A DNA stretch of 62,580 bases, from assembly GCF_000472285.1 (NCBI RefSeq), contig NZ_KI421421.1:475786-538365 (forward strand). Direction: 5' to 3'. Shown in pieces: positions 26,600-34,793 of the stretch (position 1 is the first letter of the stretch; each line of letters opens with the position of its first letter). The position numbers and the translations under genes were made by a program. Origin of the DNA: Desulfuromonas sp. TF (lineage in GTDB: Bacteria > Desulfobacterota > Desulfuromonadia > Desulfuromonadales > ATBO01). The notes beneath the pieces are model-generated. The model did no database searches, was not told the DNA's origin, and worked only from the letters and a program-made list of their open reading frames with translations.

Positions 26600-27408
26600 A
26601 TCGATCTGTTATCGACACCCGTCAGGTGCGCCTTCATTTTTCAAATCATGCCGAAGAGTACGATCGCTACGCCGTGGTTCAGAAAAAGGTGGTAGTCAAT
26701 CTGCTTGACCTGCTGAGGAGCTGTGGACCAATTTCAGGGCCGGTGCTGGAGGTGGGATGCGGCACCGGCACTCTTTCCCGGCAGATTTACACTCTTATCC
26801 CTGCACTTCCCCTGATGGTCTCCGATATCGCTCATGGAATGACCAGGCATGCCGCCCGGTCGGTCCCTGGCGTTGCGGCAGTCGATGCCGATGCCCAGGA
26901 TCTTCCCTTCAGGGAGTCGGGATTCGGCCTCGTTCTCTCCTCTTCTGTCTATCAATGGATGAATGATCTGCCCCGGGCCTTTGCCGAGGGCGCCAGGGTG
27001 CTTGCCCCGGGCGGGCGTTTCGCCTTCGCTCTTTTCGGAGAAGGAACACTGTATGAGCTGCGGGAGTCACACCGCCTCGCCCTGGAAGAAACCGGAGGCG
27101 GACGTCCTTCCCATGCTCAGGATTTTCCCTCCAGTGAGGAGGTGCGGTCAGCTCTTGTCGCGGCAGGGTTCGAGGGAGTGCTGGTCCGCAGCGTCTACGA
27201 GGTGGAAAGGCATCCGGGAGTCGAGATCCTGCTGCGCCATCTGAAACGGATCGGGGCTCAGAATGCCGCCGGACGCCGGCCCCCCGGATTGGGTTCACGG
27301 AGGGTGATGGAGCGGATGATCCAGATTTACCGGGAGAGGTACGGAGGGGAAGAGAACATCCCGGCTACCTACGAGGTGATCTACGGCATCGGCCGCAAAC
27401 CGGCCTGA
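26596..27408 (+). CDS. bioC: Malonyl-ACP O-methyltransferase
   Basis: SAM-dependent methyltransferase that caps malonyl-ACP so that fatty-acid synthase can build pimeloyl-ACP methyl ester. 270 residues from the ATG at 26596, which overlaps the bioH stop as ATGA; an ATG at 26578 would add six residues. Visible: the BioC start VRLHFSNHAEEYDRYA, SAM motif I VLEVGCGTGTLSRQI, and SSVYQWMND followed by LAPGGRFAFALFGEGTL. These are characteristic of BioC rather than of ubiquinone methyltransferases. Last gene of the bio operon; no strong terminator follows. Confidence 0.92.
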   Translation: MNRSVIDTRQVRLHFSNHAEEYDRYAVVQKKVVVNLLDLLRSCGPISGPVLEVGCGTGTLSRQIYTLIPALPLMVSDIAHGMTRHAARSVPGVAAVDADAQDLPFRESGFGLVLSSSVYQWMNDLPRAFAEGARVLAPGGRFAFALFGEGTLYELRESHRLALEETGGGRPSHAQDFPSSEEVRSALVAAGFEGVLVRSVYEVERHPGVEILLRHLKRIGAQNAAGRRPPGLGSRRVMERMIQIYRERYGGEENIPATYEVIYGIGRKPA

Positions 27409-27438
27409 GCTGATTCCGGGGTTCCTATTTCTGTTTCG

Positions 27439-27467
27439 TTGAAAACCGGCAGCGCCGCCGTTATACT
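27439..27467 (+). promoter_or_regulatory. sigma-70-type promoter before the tautomerase gene
   Basis: -35 TTGAAA (27439-27444), 17-base spacer, -10 TATACT (27462-27467); the start codon is at 27504. Confidence 0.65.
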
Positions 27468-27503
27468 GGACAAATCGACTTTTAAGTGAAAGGAGGGTTG
27501 GTC

Positions 27504-27701
27504 ATGCCCGTGGTCATTGTCAAAACCGTGGTGGGTTCCTCCCAGCAGCAGAAGGAGCAACTGATCGAGCGGATTACCGACGCAATGCGGGATGTGATGG
27601 GCAAGAATCCCGAAACCACCCATGTCATCATCGAGGAAACGCCCGAGGAAAACTGGGGTCTTCGAGGGAAGACGGTTGCCAGGATCCGAGCCGGCAAGTG
27701 A
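27504..27701 (+). CDS. 4-oxalocrotonate tautomerase family protein
   Basis: 65-residue protein of the small tautomerase family. After removal of the initiator Met, the catalytic base would be Pro1 (MPVVIVKTV). The ATG at 27504 is preceded by a strong AAAGGAGGG; a GTG at 27486 overlaps that site and would mask the essential proline. The family hexamerises and interconverts keto and enol acids; without aromatic meta-cleavage genes nearby the substrate is unknown. Monocistronic, with its own promoter and a strong hairpin terminator. Confidence 0.88.
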   Translation: MPVVIVKTVVGSSQQQKEQLIERITDAMRDVMGKNPETTHVIIEETPEENWGLRGKTVARIRAGK

Positions 27702-27718
27702 TTTTCCCAACGGGTTGA

Positions 27719-27754
27719 GATGAAAAAGGATGGCGGCTGCCATCCTTTTTCATC
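27719..27754. terminator. Bidirectional intrinsic terminator
   Basis: Perfect 16-bp stem (27719-27734 with 27739-27754), loop GGCT. The arms contain AAAAA and TTTTT, so it works on either strand, between the tautomerase gene and the convergent rRNA methyltransferase gene. Confidence 0.88.
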
Positions 27755-27775
27755 GTTGTATGGCGCAGCCCCGCT

Positions 27776-28951
27776 TTAGAGGGCCTGAAGGACCGCGCAT
27801 TTGAGGTATTCCGTCTCCGGACAGCTCAGCAGGACCGGATGATCGTAGGATTGCCCCCGCATCTCTACGAGCCGGATCGTGCGGCCTGCCTGGGCGGCGG
27901 CTTTGCGCAGGGTGTTCAAAAAAGTTTCCCTGTCCAGGTGATGGGAGCAGGTGCAGGAAAAGAGGAATCCGCCTGGCTCCAGCAGTTCCATCGCCCGGCG
28001 ATTGATGGTAAGGTACCCCTTGATCGCCTCCTGCAGCTTTTTTTTGCTCTTGACGAAAGCCGGGGGGTCGAGAATGATGGTGCGATAGCGTTCGCCGCTG
28101 CGCCCCAGCTCCCTCAGCAGTTCGAAAGCGTCGGCGCGGACAAAGGAACATTTCGATTCCAGGCCGTTCAGGCGCACGTTTTCCTCGGCCAGGGCCAGAG
28201 CTGTGGGAGAGCTGTCCGCGCCGATGACTTCAGCGGCTCCGTAATGGGCGGCATGCATCGACCAGCTTCCTGAATAGCAGAAGAGGTCCAAAACCCGGCC
28301 GCCCTCGACCCGTCCATTGAGAGCCTGGTGATTTTCCTTCTGGTCGAGAAAATGCCCGGTTTTCTGTCCTCCCAGGACATCGACGCGGAACTGCAACCCA
28401 TGCTCTTTCATGATCAGCGGCTCGGGTATTTCACCGTGAAGCAGTTCCACAGCGCAAGGCAACCCTTCCAGCTCCCGCACGGCCACGTCGTTGCGTGCAA
28501 CGATCGCGGCGGGCCGGAAAATATCGACCAGAGCTTCCAGCACCAGATCGCGGCGTCGCTCCATGCCGAGGGTGAGGAACTGAACTGAAAGGACTTTGCA
28601 GTAGCGGTCAACGACCAGCCCCGGAAGCTGATCTCCTTCGCCGTAAACGACGCGCAGGGCTTCCTCAGGTCCATAGAGCCGGTGCCGGTAATCGAGGGCG
28701 GAAGTGATCCGACGACGGAAGAAATCGACCGTGTCAATTGATTCCTTTTGCCGCGAAAGGATGCGCGCGGCAATCAGGGAATGGGGATTGAAGTAGGCAA
28801 TTCCGAGAAACTCGCCGCTGTGAGAAGCCACTTCAAGGGCGTCTCCGGCTGACGGCTCTTCATCGAAGGAATTTATTTCATTGCTGAAAATCCAGGGGTG
28901 ACCGCCGCGGGCGCGGCGGTCGTGACCCGGATGCAGGATGAGGCGGTTCAC
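27776..28951 (-). CDS. rlmI: Class I SAM-dependent rRNA methyltransferase, RlmI-like
   Basis: 391 residues from a GTG at 28951 that overlaps the stop of the ArsR-type gene (GTGA). An N-terminal PUA-like domain (RARGGHPWIFSNEI near the start) is followed by an RlmI-type middle domain and the Rossmann methyltransferase with GRVLDLFCYSGSWSMHAA and the base-flipping motif LDPPAFVKSK. RlmI makes m5C1962 in 23S rRNA. The general family call is firm; the exact modified base is inferred. Being translated from the tail of a regulator gene is odd for a housekeeping enzyme. Confidence 0.88.
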   Translation of the reverse strand: MNRLILHPGHDRRARGGHPWIFSNEINSFDEEPSAGDALEVASHSGEFLGIAYFNPHSLIAARILSRQKESIDTVDFFRRRITSALDYRHRLYGPEEALRVVYGEGDQLPGLVVDRYCKVLSVQFLTLGMERRRDLVLEALVDIFRPAAIVARNDVAVRELEGLPCAVELLHGEIPEPLIMKEHGLQFRVDVLGGQKTGHFLDQKENHQALNGRVEGGRVLDLFCYSGSWSMHAAHYGAAEVIGADSSPTALALAEENVRLNGLESKCSFVRADAFELLRELGRSGERYRTIILDPPAFVKSKKKLQEAIKGYLTINRRAMELLEPGGFLFSCTCSHHLDRETFLNTLRKAAAQAGRTIRLVEMRGQSYDHPVLLSCPETEYLKCAVLQAL

Positions 28952-29250
28952 TGGAAGGGGCTGGGTTCGAAAAGAGCACCCACGATGCGGCGGGCTTCCT
29001 CGCAAACGACATGGTAGAAGACCTCCACGCCTTCGCGCCTTCCCGCGATAATTCTCTTGTTCTTGAGCAGGGCCAGATGCTGGGAAACGGTGGCCTGGGG
29101 GAGCTCCAGGCATTCCCAGATCTTCTTCACGTTGCAGGTCTCGGACATGAGTCCGGCGACAATCTTCAGCCGGATGGGATGGCCGAGCACTTTGAGGATT
29201 TCCGCTTCGCGGTCGAAGCTTTTCATCTTGTCGAATTCAACCTGTTCCAT
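28948..29250 (-). CDS. ArsR-family winged-helix transcriptional regulator
   Basis: 100 residues with the ArsR winged-helix core: ILKVLGHPIRLKIVAGLM, recognition helix region QATVSQHLALLKNKRII, and wing GRREGVEVFYHV. Two cysteines (ETCNVKKIWECLELP) lie in and near the alpha-3 position where metal sensors have ELCVCDL, but the CxC pattern is not kept, so metal sensing is uncertain. A palindrome TATTCGAATA lies 28 bases upstream. The gene overlaps the downstream methyltransferase by four bases. Confidence 0.88.
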   Translation of the reverse strand: MEQVEFDKMKSFDREAEILKVLGHPIRLKIVAGLMSETCNVKKIWECLELPQATVSQHLALLKNKRIIAGRREGVEVFYHVVCEEARRIVGALFEPSPFQ

Positions 29251-29277
29251 GAATGAGGCCTTTCCAGGGATGATGAT

Positions 29278-29287
29278 TATTCGAATA
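29278..29287. promoter_or_regulatory. Palindrome TATTCGAATA, candidate ArsR-family operator
   Basis: Perfect 10-bp dyad in the 116-base gap between the divergent ArsR-type gene (start 29250) and the DUF3108 gene (start 29367). AT-rich dyads centred on TTCGAA are common ArsR-family sites. Confidence 0.4.
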
Positions 29288-29366
29288 TGGCGATTTTAAG
29301 GGGCAGCAAGTGGGGATGTCAAGCGGTAACCTCAGAAGGAGCCTTGCTCTTGAGAGAATTGTCTCC

Positions 29367-30176
29367 ATGAAAGTTGTTCTGTCGACAGTCCTGATGGTAT
29401 TTTTTTTCCTCTCATCCGCATCAGGGGATGAGTTGAAAACCGATCTTCCCAACCTTCTGCAGGGACCCTCGCCGATAGAGAAGATGGTGGGAGAGACTCT
29501 TTCCTATGATATATCCTTTCTCTGGTTCGACCGGGTGGCGCAGGGAAAACTCTCATTCTCACGGGGAGATCGTCCCGATTCCTATCACGCTGTACTGGAA
29601 GCCCGCACCTTGGGAGTGGCGGCCTGGCTCACCCGGGACCGTGTTCAGCGCTATGTTTCCGAAATGGAGGTGGGACCGGACGGAAGGCTGCGCTCGCTCT
29701 CCCATGAATCCCGTATCGTCAAGGGGAAGGGGGACGACATCAAGGACCGGACGAGCCTGTACTCCTTCGATTATCGGAAGCGCCAGGTCAGGTACCAGCG
29801 GGCTCGCGATGGAGAATTTTACAAGGATGTGCTGCTTCCGATGGTCGAAGGGGACCCCAACGATATTCTGACCGCTTTTTACAATTTCAGGGCGGGATTT
29901 TTCGGACAGATCAAGGAGGGGAGGCGCTATGCCATCCCCACCTTCGACCGTGACGGAACCGAGGAAATTGTCGTGGAGGTTCTTTTCCCCCGGGAACGCC
30001 CCGCTGATGAATTCTTTCCCCGGGAAGGGGTTCTCAGCCGGATCTCTCTGGATCAGGAGATATTCGGCACGGGTGGAGGGCTGGTGTACGTCTGGTTCGA
30101 TAAATACGGCCGCCCGGCCCGGGGGGTCGTGGAGAACGTCATCGGTCTGGGGAATGTACGGGGGAAGTTGAGATAG
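29367..30176 (+). CDS. DUF3108 exported protein
   Basis: 269 residues from the ATG at 29367, giving a clean signal peptide (MKVVLSTVLMVFFFLSSASG). The mature part matches the DUF3108 pattern: GETLSYDISFLWFDRVAQGK, then ARTLGVAAWL, RVQRYVSEMEV, a YSFDYRKRQVRY stretch and a C terminus with GGGLVYVWFDKYGRPARGVV. These are predicted periplasmic or outer-membrane-associated beta-rich proteins of unknown function. It faces the ArsR-type gene divergently and ends nine bases before the convergent DUF255 gene. Confidence 0.8.
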   Translation: MKVVLSTVLMVFFFLSSASGDELKTDLPNLLQGPSPIEKMVGETLSYDISFLWFDRVAQGKLSFSRGDRPDSYHAVLEARTLGVAAWLTRDRVQRYVSEMEVGPDGRLRSLSHESRIVKGKGDDIKDRTSLYSFDYRKRQVRYQRARDGEFYKDVLLPMVEGDPNDILTAFYNFRAGFFGQIKEGRRYAIPTFDRDGTEEIVVEVLFPRERPADEFFPREGVLSRISLDQEIFGTGGGLVYVWFDKYGRPARGVVENVIGLGNVRGKLR

Positions 30177-30185
30177 CCCGGCCGG

Positions 30186-32345
30186 CTACTTTCCTTCCCC
30201 CGACGCTGTTTCCACGCCTTCCAGAATTCTCGTAAGTTCTTCCGCCTCCGTTACCGGTTGCATGCATGTTCGGTCCATGCAGATATAGGCTGCCGCTTCC
30301 CCTTGAATCATCTCTTTGCCTTCAGCCAGATCTGAGATGGCTTCCAGCTCCTCATCACCCGGCTTTCTGAGTAGGACCACTGTGTGCGGAAGAAAACGCG
30401 AACGAAGGCGGATCAACAGTTCCACAGTCGATAAATCTTCCTTTTCGCCTGCCAGAACGACCTCCGATTTCGTCCCCAGCGAATAATCGAGTGCGATGAG
30501 ATACTGGGAATAGGCCGACGGATAACGGTTCACGCGAGCCATCCAACCCTTCAGCAGCTCCTCGCCTCGCTCCTCGAGGTTTCCCCTGCCGGTAAGTCGG
30601 CCAAGGCGCAGAAGATTGAAGGCCGCAACGGAATTGCCGGAGGGGATGGCTCCGTCCTGCAGGGATCGACTGCGAACGAGGACCGTTTCGGCATCCTTTC
30701 CTGTGTCAAAATATCTCCCTTGGCCGTCGCTGAAAAGTTCCTCCATCTCTTCGGTCAGTTCGCAGGCCGTCCGCAGGTGAAGGGGATCGAAATCCGCGAG
30801 ATAAAGCTCGATAAGCCCCCAGACAAAAAAGGCATAATCCTCCAGGAAGCCGGAAATGGCCGCTTCGCCCCGGCGGAAACGACGGAGCAGCCGTCCGTTT
30901 TCATCGCGCAGACGGCTCAGGATGAAATGAGCTGCACTCCGCGCCTGTTCGATGAAACGCTTCTCCGCGAGAACCGCTCCGGCTCGGGCCAGGGCTCCGA
31001 TGGTCAACCCGTTCCATCCGGTCAGGACCTTATCGTCCCGATGGGGACGGACGCGCTTCTCCCGGGCATCGAAGAGCCGTTGTCTCCCTTCGGCCAGAAG
31101 ATCCGACAACGAGCCAACGGGGACATCCACCCGCCGGGCCAGGGAGGCGAGGTCTTCCTTCAGATGCGGGATGTTTTTCCCCTCGAAATTGCCCTCCTCC
31201 GTGATGTCATAGCTGCGGCAGAAGACGGTCCCCAGCTCTTCCCCGAGCACTTCCCTGACCTGAGCCGGGGTCCAGAGATAAAAGGTTCCTTCCGCCCCCT
31301 CCGAATCGGCATCTTCGCCGCAGTAAAAACCGCCCTCGGGATGTTTCAGGTCACGGAGGACATATTCGAGGATTTCCCGGGCCGCCTGCGCGTAGAATTG
31401 GTCCCCGGCAAACTGAAAAGCCTCCAGGTAGGCGGGTACGGCCAGGGACTGATCGTAAAGCATTTTTTCAAAATGAGGAACGAGCCAGCCGGCATCCACC
31501 GCGTATCGATGAATTCCGAAGCCGATATGGTCGAAGATTCCTCCCAGGCGGATACGCTGAAGTGTGTTGAGGGCCATCACCCTGGACTCTTCTTGACCGG
31601 TTCGCCGCCCTAGTCGCAGAAGCAGTGAGAGATTGTGTGGACTGGGGAATTTTGGTGTGCCGAAGCCGGCATGTTCCCGGTCATAGGTGCTCAGAAACTG
31701 CTGATAGGCCATGTTAAGGGGTTCGTCAGTCAGTGTGTTTTTCCCCTCATTACCTTCGTCCTCCAGGCGCAGCAGCGCCTCACCCACCTCATCGCCGGTC
31801 CGAAGAAGCCGCTCCCGATCGGAGGACCACATTTCGGCCACTTTCGTGAGCAGCTCGTAAAGTCCAACCATGCCCCCGCGGGATTTACGGGGGATGTAGG
31901 TGGCGGCGAAGAAGGGTTTCTTGTCCAGGGCCAGGACGAGATTCAGAGGCCATCCGCCGCTTCCCGTCATCATCTGGCAGACCGCCATGTAGGTGTTGTC
32001 CACATCGGGGCGCTCTTCGCGGTCAACTTTGATGGCGATATAGTGCCGATTGATCAATTTGGCGATTTCATCGTCCTCGAAGGATTCATGCGCCATCACA
32101 TGGCACCAGTGACAGGTGGAATAACCAATGGAGAGAAAGACCGGTTTGTCCTCTGATCGAGCGCGGGCGAACGCCTCCTTTCCCCATTGATACCAGTCGA
32201 TAGGATTTTCGGCATGCTGAAGCAGGTAGGGACTTTTGGCGAAGATGAGCCGATTGTACCGCTCGCCTCCATCGACCGGCAAAGTTTTCGTGTCGATTTC
32301 ACTCAGGCGCTGGACGGGATCTTCATCATGAGGACGGTTATTCAT
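30186..32345 (-). CDS. DUF255 thioredoxin-domain protein (YyaL/SSP411 family)
   Basis: 719 residues. The N-terminal thioredoxin-like domain has the family signature [13 protein letters not shown] and active site [10 protein letters not shown] (about residues 80-90), followed by the conserved [10 protein letters not shown]. The C-terminal two thirds is a six-hairpin glycosidase-like helical barrel ([44 protein letters not shown]). Found in bacteria and in human SPATA20; molecular function unresolved. The ATG at 32345 has GGAGG four bases upstream. Length is normal for the family. Confidence 0.92.
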   Translation of the reverse strand: MNNRPHDEDPVQRLSEIDTKTLPVDGGERYNRLIFAKSPYLLQHAENPIDWYQWGKEAFARARSEDKPVFLSIGYSTCHWCHVMAHESFEDDEIAKLINRHYIAIKVDREERPDVDNTYMAVCQMMTGSGGWPLNLVLALDKKPFFAATYIPRKSRGGMVGLYELLTKVAEMWSSDRERLLRTGDEVGEALLRLEDEGNEGKNTLTDEPLNMAYQQFLSTYDREHAGFGTPKFPSPHNLSLLLRLGRRTGQEESRVMALNTLQRIRLGGIFDHIGFGIHRYAVDAGWLVPHFEKMLYDQSLAVPAYLEAFQFAGDQFYAQAAREILEYVLRDLKHPEGGFYCGEDADSEGAEGTFYLWTPAQVREVLGEELGTVFCRSYDITEEGNFEGKNIPHLKEDLASLARRVDVPVGSLSDLLAEGRQRLFDAREKRVRPHRDDKVLTGWNGLTIGALARAGAVLAEKRFIEQARSAAHFILSRLRDENGRLLRRFRRGEAAISGFLEDYAFFVWGLIELYLADFDPLHLRTACELTEEMEELFSDGQGRYFDTGKDAETVLVRSRSLQDGAIPSGNSVAAFNLLRLGRLTGRGNLEERGEELLKGWMARVNRYPSAYSQYLIALDYSLGTKSEVVLAGEKEDLSTVELLIRLRSRFLPHTVVLLRKPGDEELEAISDLAEGKEMIQGEAAAYICMDRTCMQPVTEAEELTRILEGVETASGEGK

Positions 32346-32415
32346 GGGACCTCCGGCAGGCTTATTTTAATTCAACCCTATCACTATCGGATTTTTTTTG
32401 CCAATGACGGCGGTC

Positions 32416-32525
32416 GCAAAAAGTCCTTCCTACGGCGTTACGGCGGTTTTCCAGGACCTCAACATGCCTGATTGTATGCCTTCGCCCCTGAAAAGCCACC
32501 AAGCCTTGTAGAACGAAATTTTTGC
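32416..32525. repeat. Imperfect palindromic repeat element of about 110 bases
   Basis: Starts GCAAAAAGTCC and ends with the near-complement ATTTTTGC. The two arms stay similar for about 40 bases (for example GGCGGTTTTCCAGG on the left against GGTGGCTTTTCAGG on the complement of the right), around a central CATGCC...GTATGCC core. No coding capacity. The layout suggests a MITE- or REP-like interspersed element; copy number cannot be judged from one window. Confidence 0.6.
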
Positions 32526-32730
32526 TTAGCATCCGCTGAGTTTTTGCTAAGGCATCAATATTGTGGTGGGAATCGCCCCCTGCCGGACTGGGAAGGAGAA
32601 CCTCAGATGGATGGAGTGACGCCGTCCAGGCGGGAGCAAGATCCTTCCGGACGACAGAATCTCGTGGTTCAGGGGAATGGATGGGAAAAGGGGGGGGAAG
32701 CGCTGCTGGGTAAAGGTAAGGGCGGCGGAT

Positions 32731-32803
32731 AAAAAAACGCCCCGTGAAGGAGGGGGTATCACGGGGCGAAACCCTGCGGCTCCATAAGAGCCGTGGGAAC
32801 ATG
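32731..32803 (-). ncRNA. Candidate small RNA A with C-rich anti-SD terminator loop
   Basis: Read on the minus strand. Start predicted near 32803 from the promoter at 32810-32838. A 5' hairpin CGGCTC/GAGCCG (32777-32782 with 32788-32793, loop of five) is followed by a perfect 10-bp terminator stem (32738-32747 with 32759-32768) and seven U (32731-32737). The 11-nt terminator loop reads UACCCCCUCCU, complementary to strong Shine-Dalgarno sequences. About 73 nt. No ORF with a start codon fits. RNA B next door has the same architecture and promoter hexamers. Confidence 0.7.
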
Positions 32804-32809
32804 GGCGCG

Positions 32810-32838
32810 ATTCTACATAAAACGAATCCATCATGCAA
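32810..32838 (-). promoter_or_regulatory. Promoter of small RNA candidate A
   Basis: Minus strand: -35 TTGCAT (32833-32838), 17-base spacer, -10 TAGAAT (32810-32815). Both hexamers and the spacing are identical to those of the promoter at 33012-33040, while the spacers differ. Confidence 0.7.
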
Positions 32839-32929
32839 CCTTCTTTTATAGCTGATTCGATAATTTTTTACAGGGGGCGCAGCAAAAACGAAGGGGGAGA
32901 TGGATGGAGTACGTTCAGTGGGCAGGTTG

Positions 32930-33005
32930 AAAAAAAAGGCCCCGCGCGCGGAGGGGGGGTGCACACGGGGCCGGATCCTTGACTTGGAAACCAAGTCTCA
33001 GATCC
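32930..33005 (-). ncRNA. Candidate small RNA B with C-rich anti-SD terminator loop
   Basis: Minus strand, about 76 nt. A 5' hairpin GACTTGG/CCAAGTC with loop UUU lies near 32981-32997. A 12-bp terminator stem follows (32938-32949 with 32961-32972), then eight U (32930-32937). Two of the pairs are G.U on the minus strand and would be C.A mismatches on the plus strand, so the structure favours minus-strand RNA. The 11-nt loop reads ACCCCCCCUCC. Stem sequences differ from RNA A while layout, loop length and C-rich loop content are kept. Confidence 0.72.
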
Positions 33006-33011
33006 AGAGAT

Positions 33012-33040
33012 ATTCTATATGCTTAAGGAAAATAATGCAA
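33012..33040 (-). promoter_or_regulatory. Promoter of small RNA candidate B
   Basis: Minus strand: -35 TTGCAT (33035-33040), 17-base spacer, -10 TAGAAT (33012-33017). Same hexamers and spacing as at 32810-32838. Confidence 0.7.
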
Positions 33041-33220
33041 GGTGAAAAGCGGTCCCCACTCGGGGTATTCCGAAAATAAAAGAACAATGAAGCAGGATGT
33101 GTGCTCGAGGAGCGAAAATACTGTAGCGATCGCTTCACTTGGCTCGCTCTTTCATATCGCAGGAGGGTAGAGACCCGGGAGTCCCTCCCCTCCGAACGGA
33201 ATGAATGACGGATCCGTTGA

Positions 33221-34306
33221 TCAAGTGAGGTCATTGGCGGCATCGTCATGACGCGATCCGCTTAACCGGGCCGGGTTTTGATACCGATAGCTCTCCCCGA
33301 GGTAGTTCCTGAGAACGACCTCTTCACCAAGACTGTGCAGATAGTCCGGCAAGAGGGGGATTTTCCCTCCCCCGCCGGGGGCATCGATGACGTAGGCCGG
33401 GACCGCCATGCCGGAAGTGTGTCCCCGCAGGGCACGGATGATCTCCAGCCCTTCCTCGACGCTGGTTCGGAAGTGGTTGGTTCCCTGAACCATATCGGCC
33501 TGATAAATGTAATAGGGCTTGACCCGGATGGTCAGGAGCTTCTGCATCAGTCGTCTCATCACCAGCGGATCGTCGTTGACTCCTCGCAGCAATACCGACT
33601 GGTTTCCAAGAGGGATCCCGGCGTCGGCCAGACGGGCGCACGCTTTGGCCGCAATATCGGTGATTTCATCCGGATGGTTGAAGTGGGTATTGATATACAG
33701 CGGGGAATGCCGGCGCAGCAGGCGCGCCAGGGCAGGCGTAATGCGTTGAGGAAGAACCACGGGAATCCGGGTGCCGATACGGATGATTTCAACCGTTGGA
33801 ATCGCACGCAGGGCCTTGAGGATCCACTCGAGCCGCTCGTCATCGAGCAGCAGCGGATCCCCGCCGGATAGAATGACATCGCGGATCTCGGGACGGCTGG
33901 CAATATAGCGGATTCCTTCTTCGATCGTCTGTCGGCTGATGGCCATGTGCTCGCCGCCGACCTTGCGTTTGCGTGTGCAGAATCGGCAGTACATGGCGCA
34001 TTCCGGGGAGACAAGGAACAGAACCCGGTCAGGATAGCGGTGAACCAGATTGGGAACCGGGCTCTGGTTTTCCTCGTCGAGAGGATCTGCCGGGCAGACC
34101 CGATCCCGAAGCTCGTCTTCGGCGGGAACGGCCTGACGCCAGATGGGATCTCCGACAGTCTGGATCAGGCTGAGGTAATATGGGTTGACGCGCATCGGAT
34201 AGCGATCGGCGACCGCTTCCAGCGGCCGGGGGTCGATTCCGAAACGGCCGGGGAGGTTGCCGGGGCGTGTAATGCTTGCCTGGAAAAGTTTTTGCCAGGT
34301 CTCCAT
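33221..34306 (-). CDS. KamA-family radical SAM aminomutase (lysine 2,3-aminomutase-like)
   Basis: 361 residues from the ATG at 34306. Radical SAM cluster motif CAMYCRFC gives Cys103, Cys107 and Cys110. The PLP lysine lies in DAPGGGGK (Lys315), and Asp271 and Asp308 align, at one constant offset of 22, with the lysine-binding Asp293 and Asp330 of the Clostridium subterminale enzyme, whose PLP lysine is Lys337. This supports an L-lysine to beta-lysine isomerase. EpmB is the main alternative, but no EF-P ligase EpmA is nearby. It lies four bases after a GNAT gene and is last in an operon with two ATP-grasp ligases. Confidence 0.85.
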   Translation of the reverse strand: METWQKLFQASITRPGNLPGRFGIDPRPLEAVADRYPMRVNPYYLSLIQTVGDPIWRQAVPAEDELRDRVCPADPLDEENQSPVPNLVHRYPDRVLFLVSPECAMYCRFCTRKRKVGGEHMAISRQTIEEGIRYIASRPEIRDVILSGGDPLLLDDERLEWILKALRAIPTVEIIRIGTRIPVVLPQRITPALARLLRRHSPLYINTHFNHPDEITDIAAKACARLADAGIPLGNQSVLLRGVNDDPLVMRRLMQKLLTIRVKPYYIYQADMVQGTNHFRTSVEEGLEIIRALRGHTSGMAVPAYVIDAPGGGGKIPLLPDYLHSLGEEVVLRNYLGESYRYQNPARLSGSRHDDAANDLT

Positions 34307-34310
34307 CGCT

Positions 34311-34793
34311 TCAGTTCTTCTCCTTTTTGGAAAAGCGTTTGATGTAGGTAATGCGGTCGTCGCCGACTCGGTAGAAGTCGCGAATGCGGGATTCTTCCAC
34401 ATATCCGGCCCGCTCGTAGAACAGCCTGGTTCTCTCATACCCGCCCTGGGAAGAAGTCTCCAGGCAGATAAGACGGGCGCCGCGGCTCTGGACATCGGCC
34501 TCGGCGTAGGCCATGAGTTCGCGGCCGACCCCCTGACCTTGGACAGCCGGATCGGTGGCGATCCAGTAGAGGTCGAAATTCCCCTCGGTGAGCGGGACCG
34601 GACCATAGAGGATGTAGCCGGTCACTCCCGCCTCGCTCTCGGCGACCGTGACCAAATAATCCTTCTGATCCGGATCGTCGAGTACGATGCCGAGCAGTTC
34701 CATGGCGCAGTCGACCTCGGTAACGGTAAATGCGCCTGTCGCATCCAGAATGCGCTTCAGCTGGGGAAGATCGCTGCGTTTAAGGCTTCGCAT
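34311..34793 (-). CDS. GNAT-family N-acetyltransferase
   Basis: 160 residues with the GNAT core: VAESEAGVTGYILYGPVPLT, strand NFDLYWIATDPAVQGQGVGRELM carrying the acetyl-CoA loop QGQGVG, and LETSSQGGYERTRLFYERAGY. It could acetylate a small amine; next to an aminomutase this recalls the AblA/AblB pair that makes N-epsilon-acetyl-beta-lysine, but AblB is larger and I cannot claim orthology. It overlaps the upstream ATP-grasp gene by 14 bases and precedes the KamA-type gene by four, so the operon is tightly packed. Confidence 0.85.
   Translation of the reverse strand: MRSLKRSDLPQLKRILDATGAFTVTEVDCAMELLGIVLDDPDQKDYLVTVAESEAGVTGYILYGPVPLTEGNFDLYWIATDPAVQGQGVGRELMAYAEADVQSRGARLICLETSSQGGYERTRLFYERAGYVEESRIRDFYRVGDDRITYIKRFSKKEKN

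Larger units (their letters stand above)
32346..33220. other. Gene-free region of 875 bases
   Basis: No credible protein gene on either strand. It holds an imperfect palindromic repeat (32416-32525), a small CTTAGCA/TGCTAAG inverted repeat just after it, and two tandem minus-strand small RNA candidates (32731-32803 and 32930-33005), each with its own promoter. The stretch 33041-33220 downstream of the KamA-type gene shows nothing I can name. Confidence 0.7.

Noticed and set aside
32362-32994. 210-codon minus-strand frame across the gene-free region
   Set aside because: It runs through the palindromic repeat and both terminator hairpins; composition is not protein-like.
33221-34306. EpmB (EF-P lysine aminomutase) as the name of the KamA-family gene
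   Set aside because: No epmA or efp nearby, and both lysine-binding aspartates plus the operon point to a free-lysine enzyme; not fully excluded.
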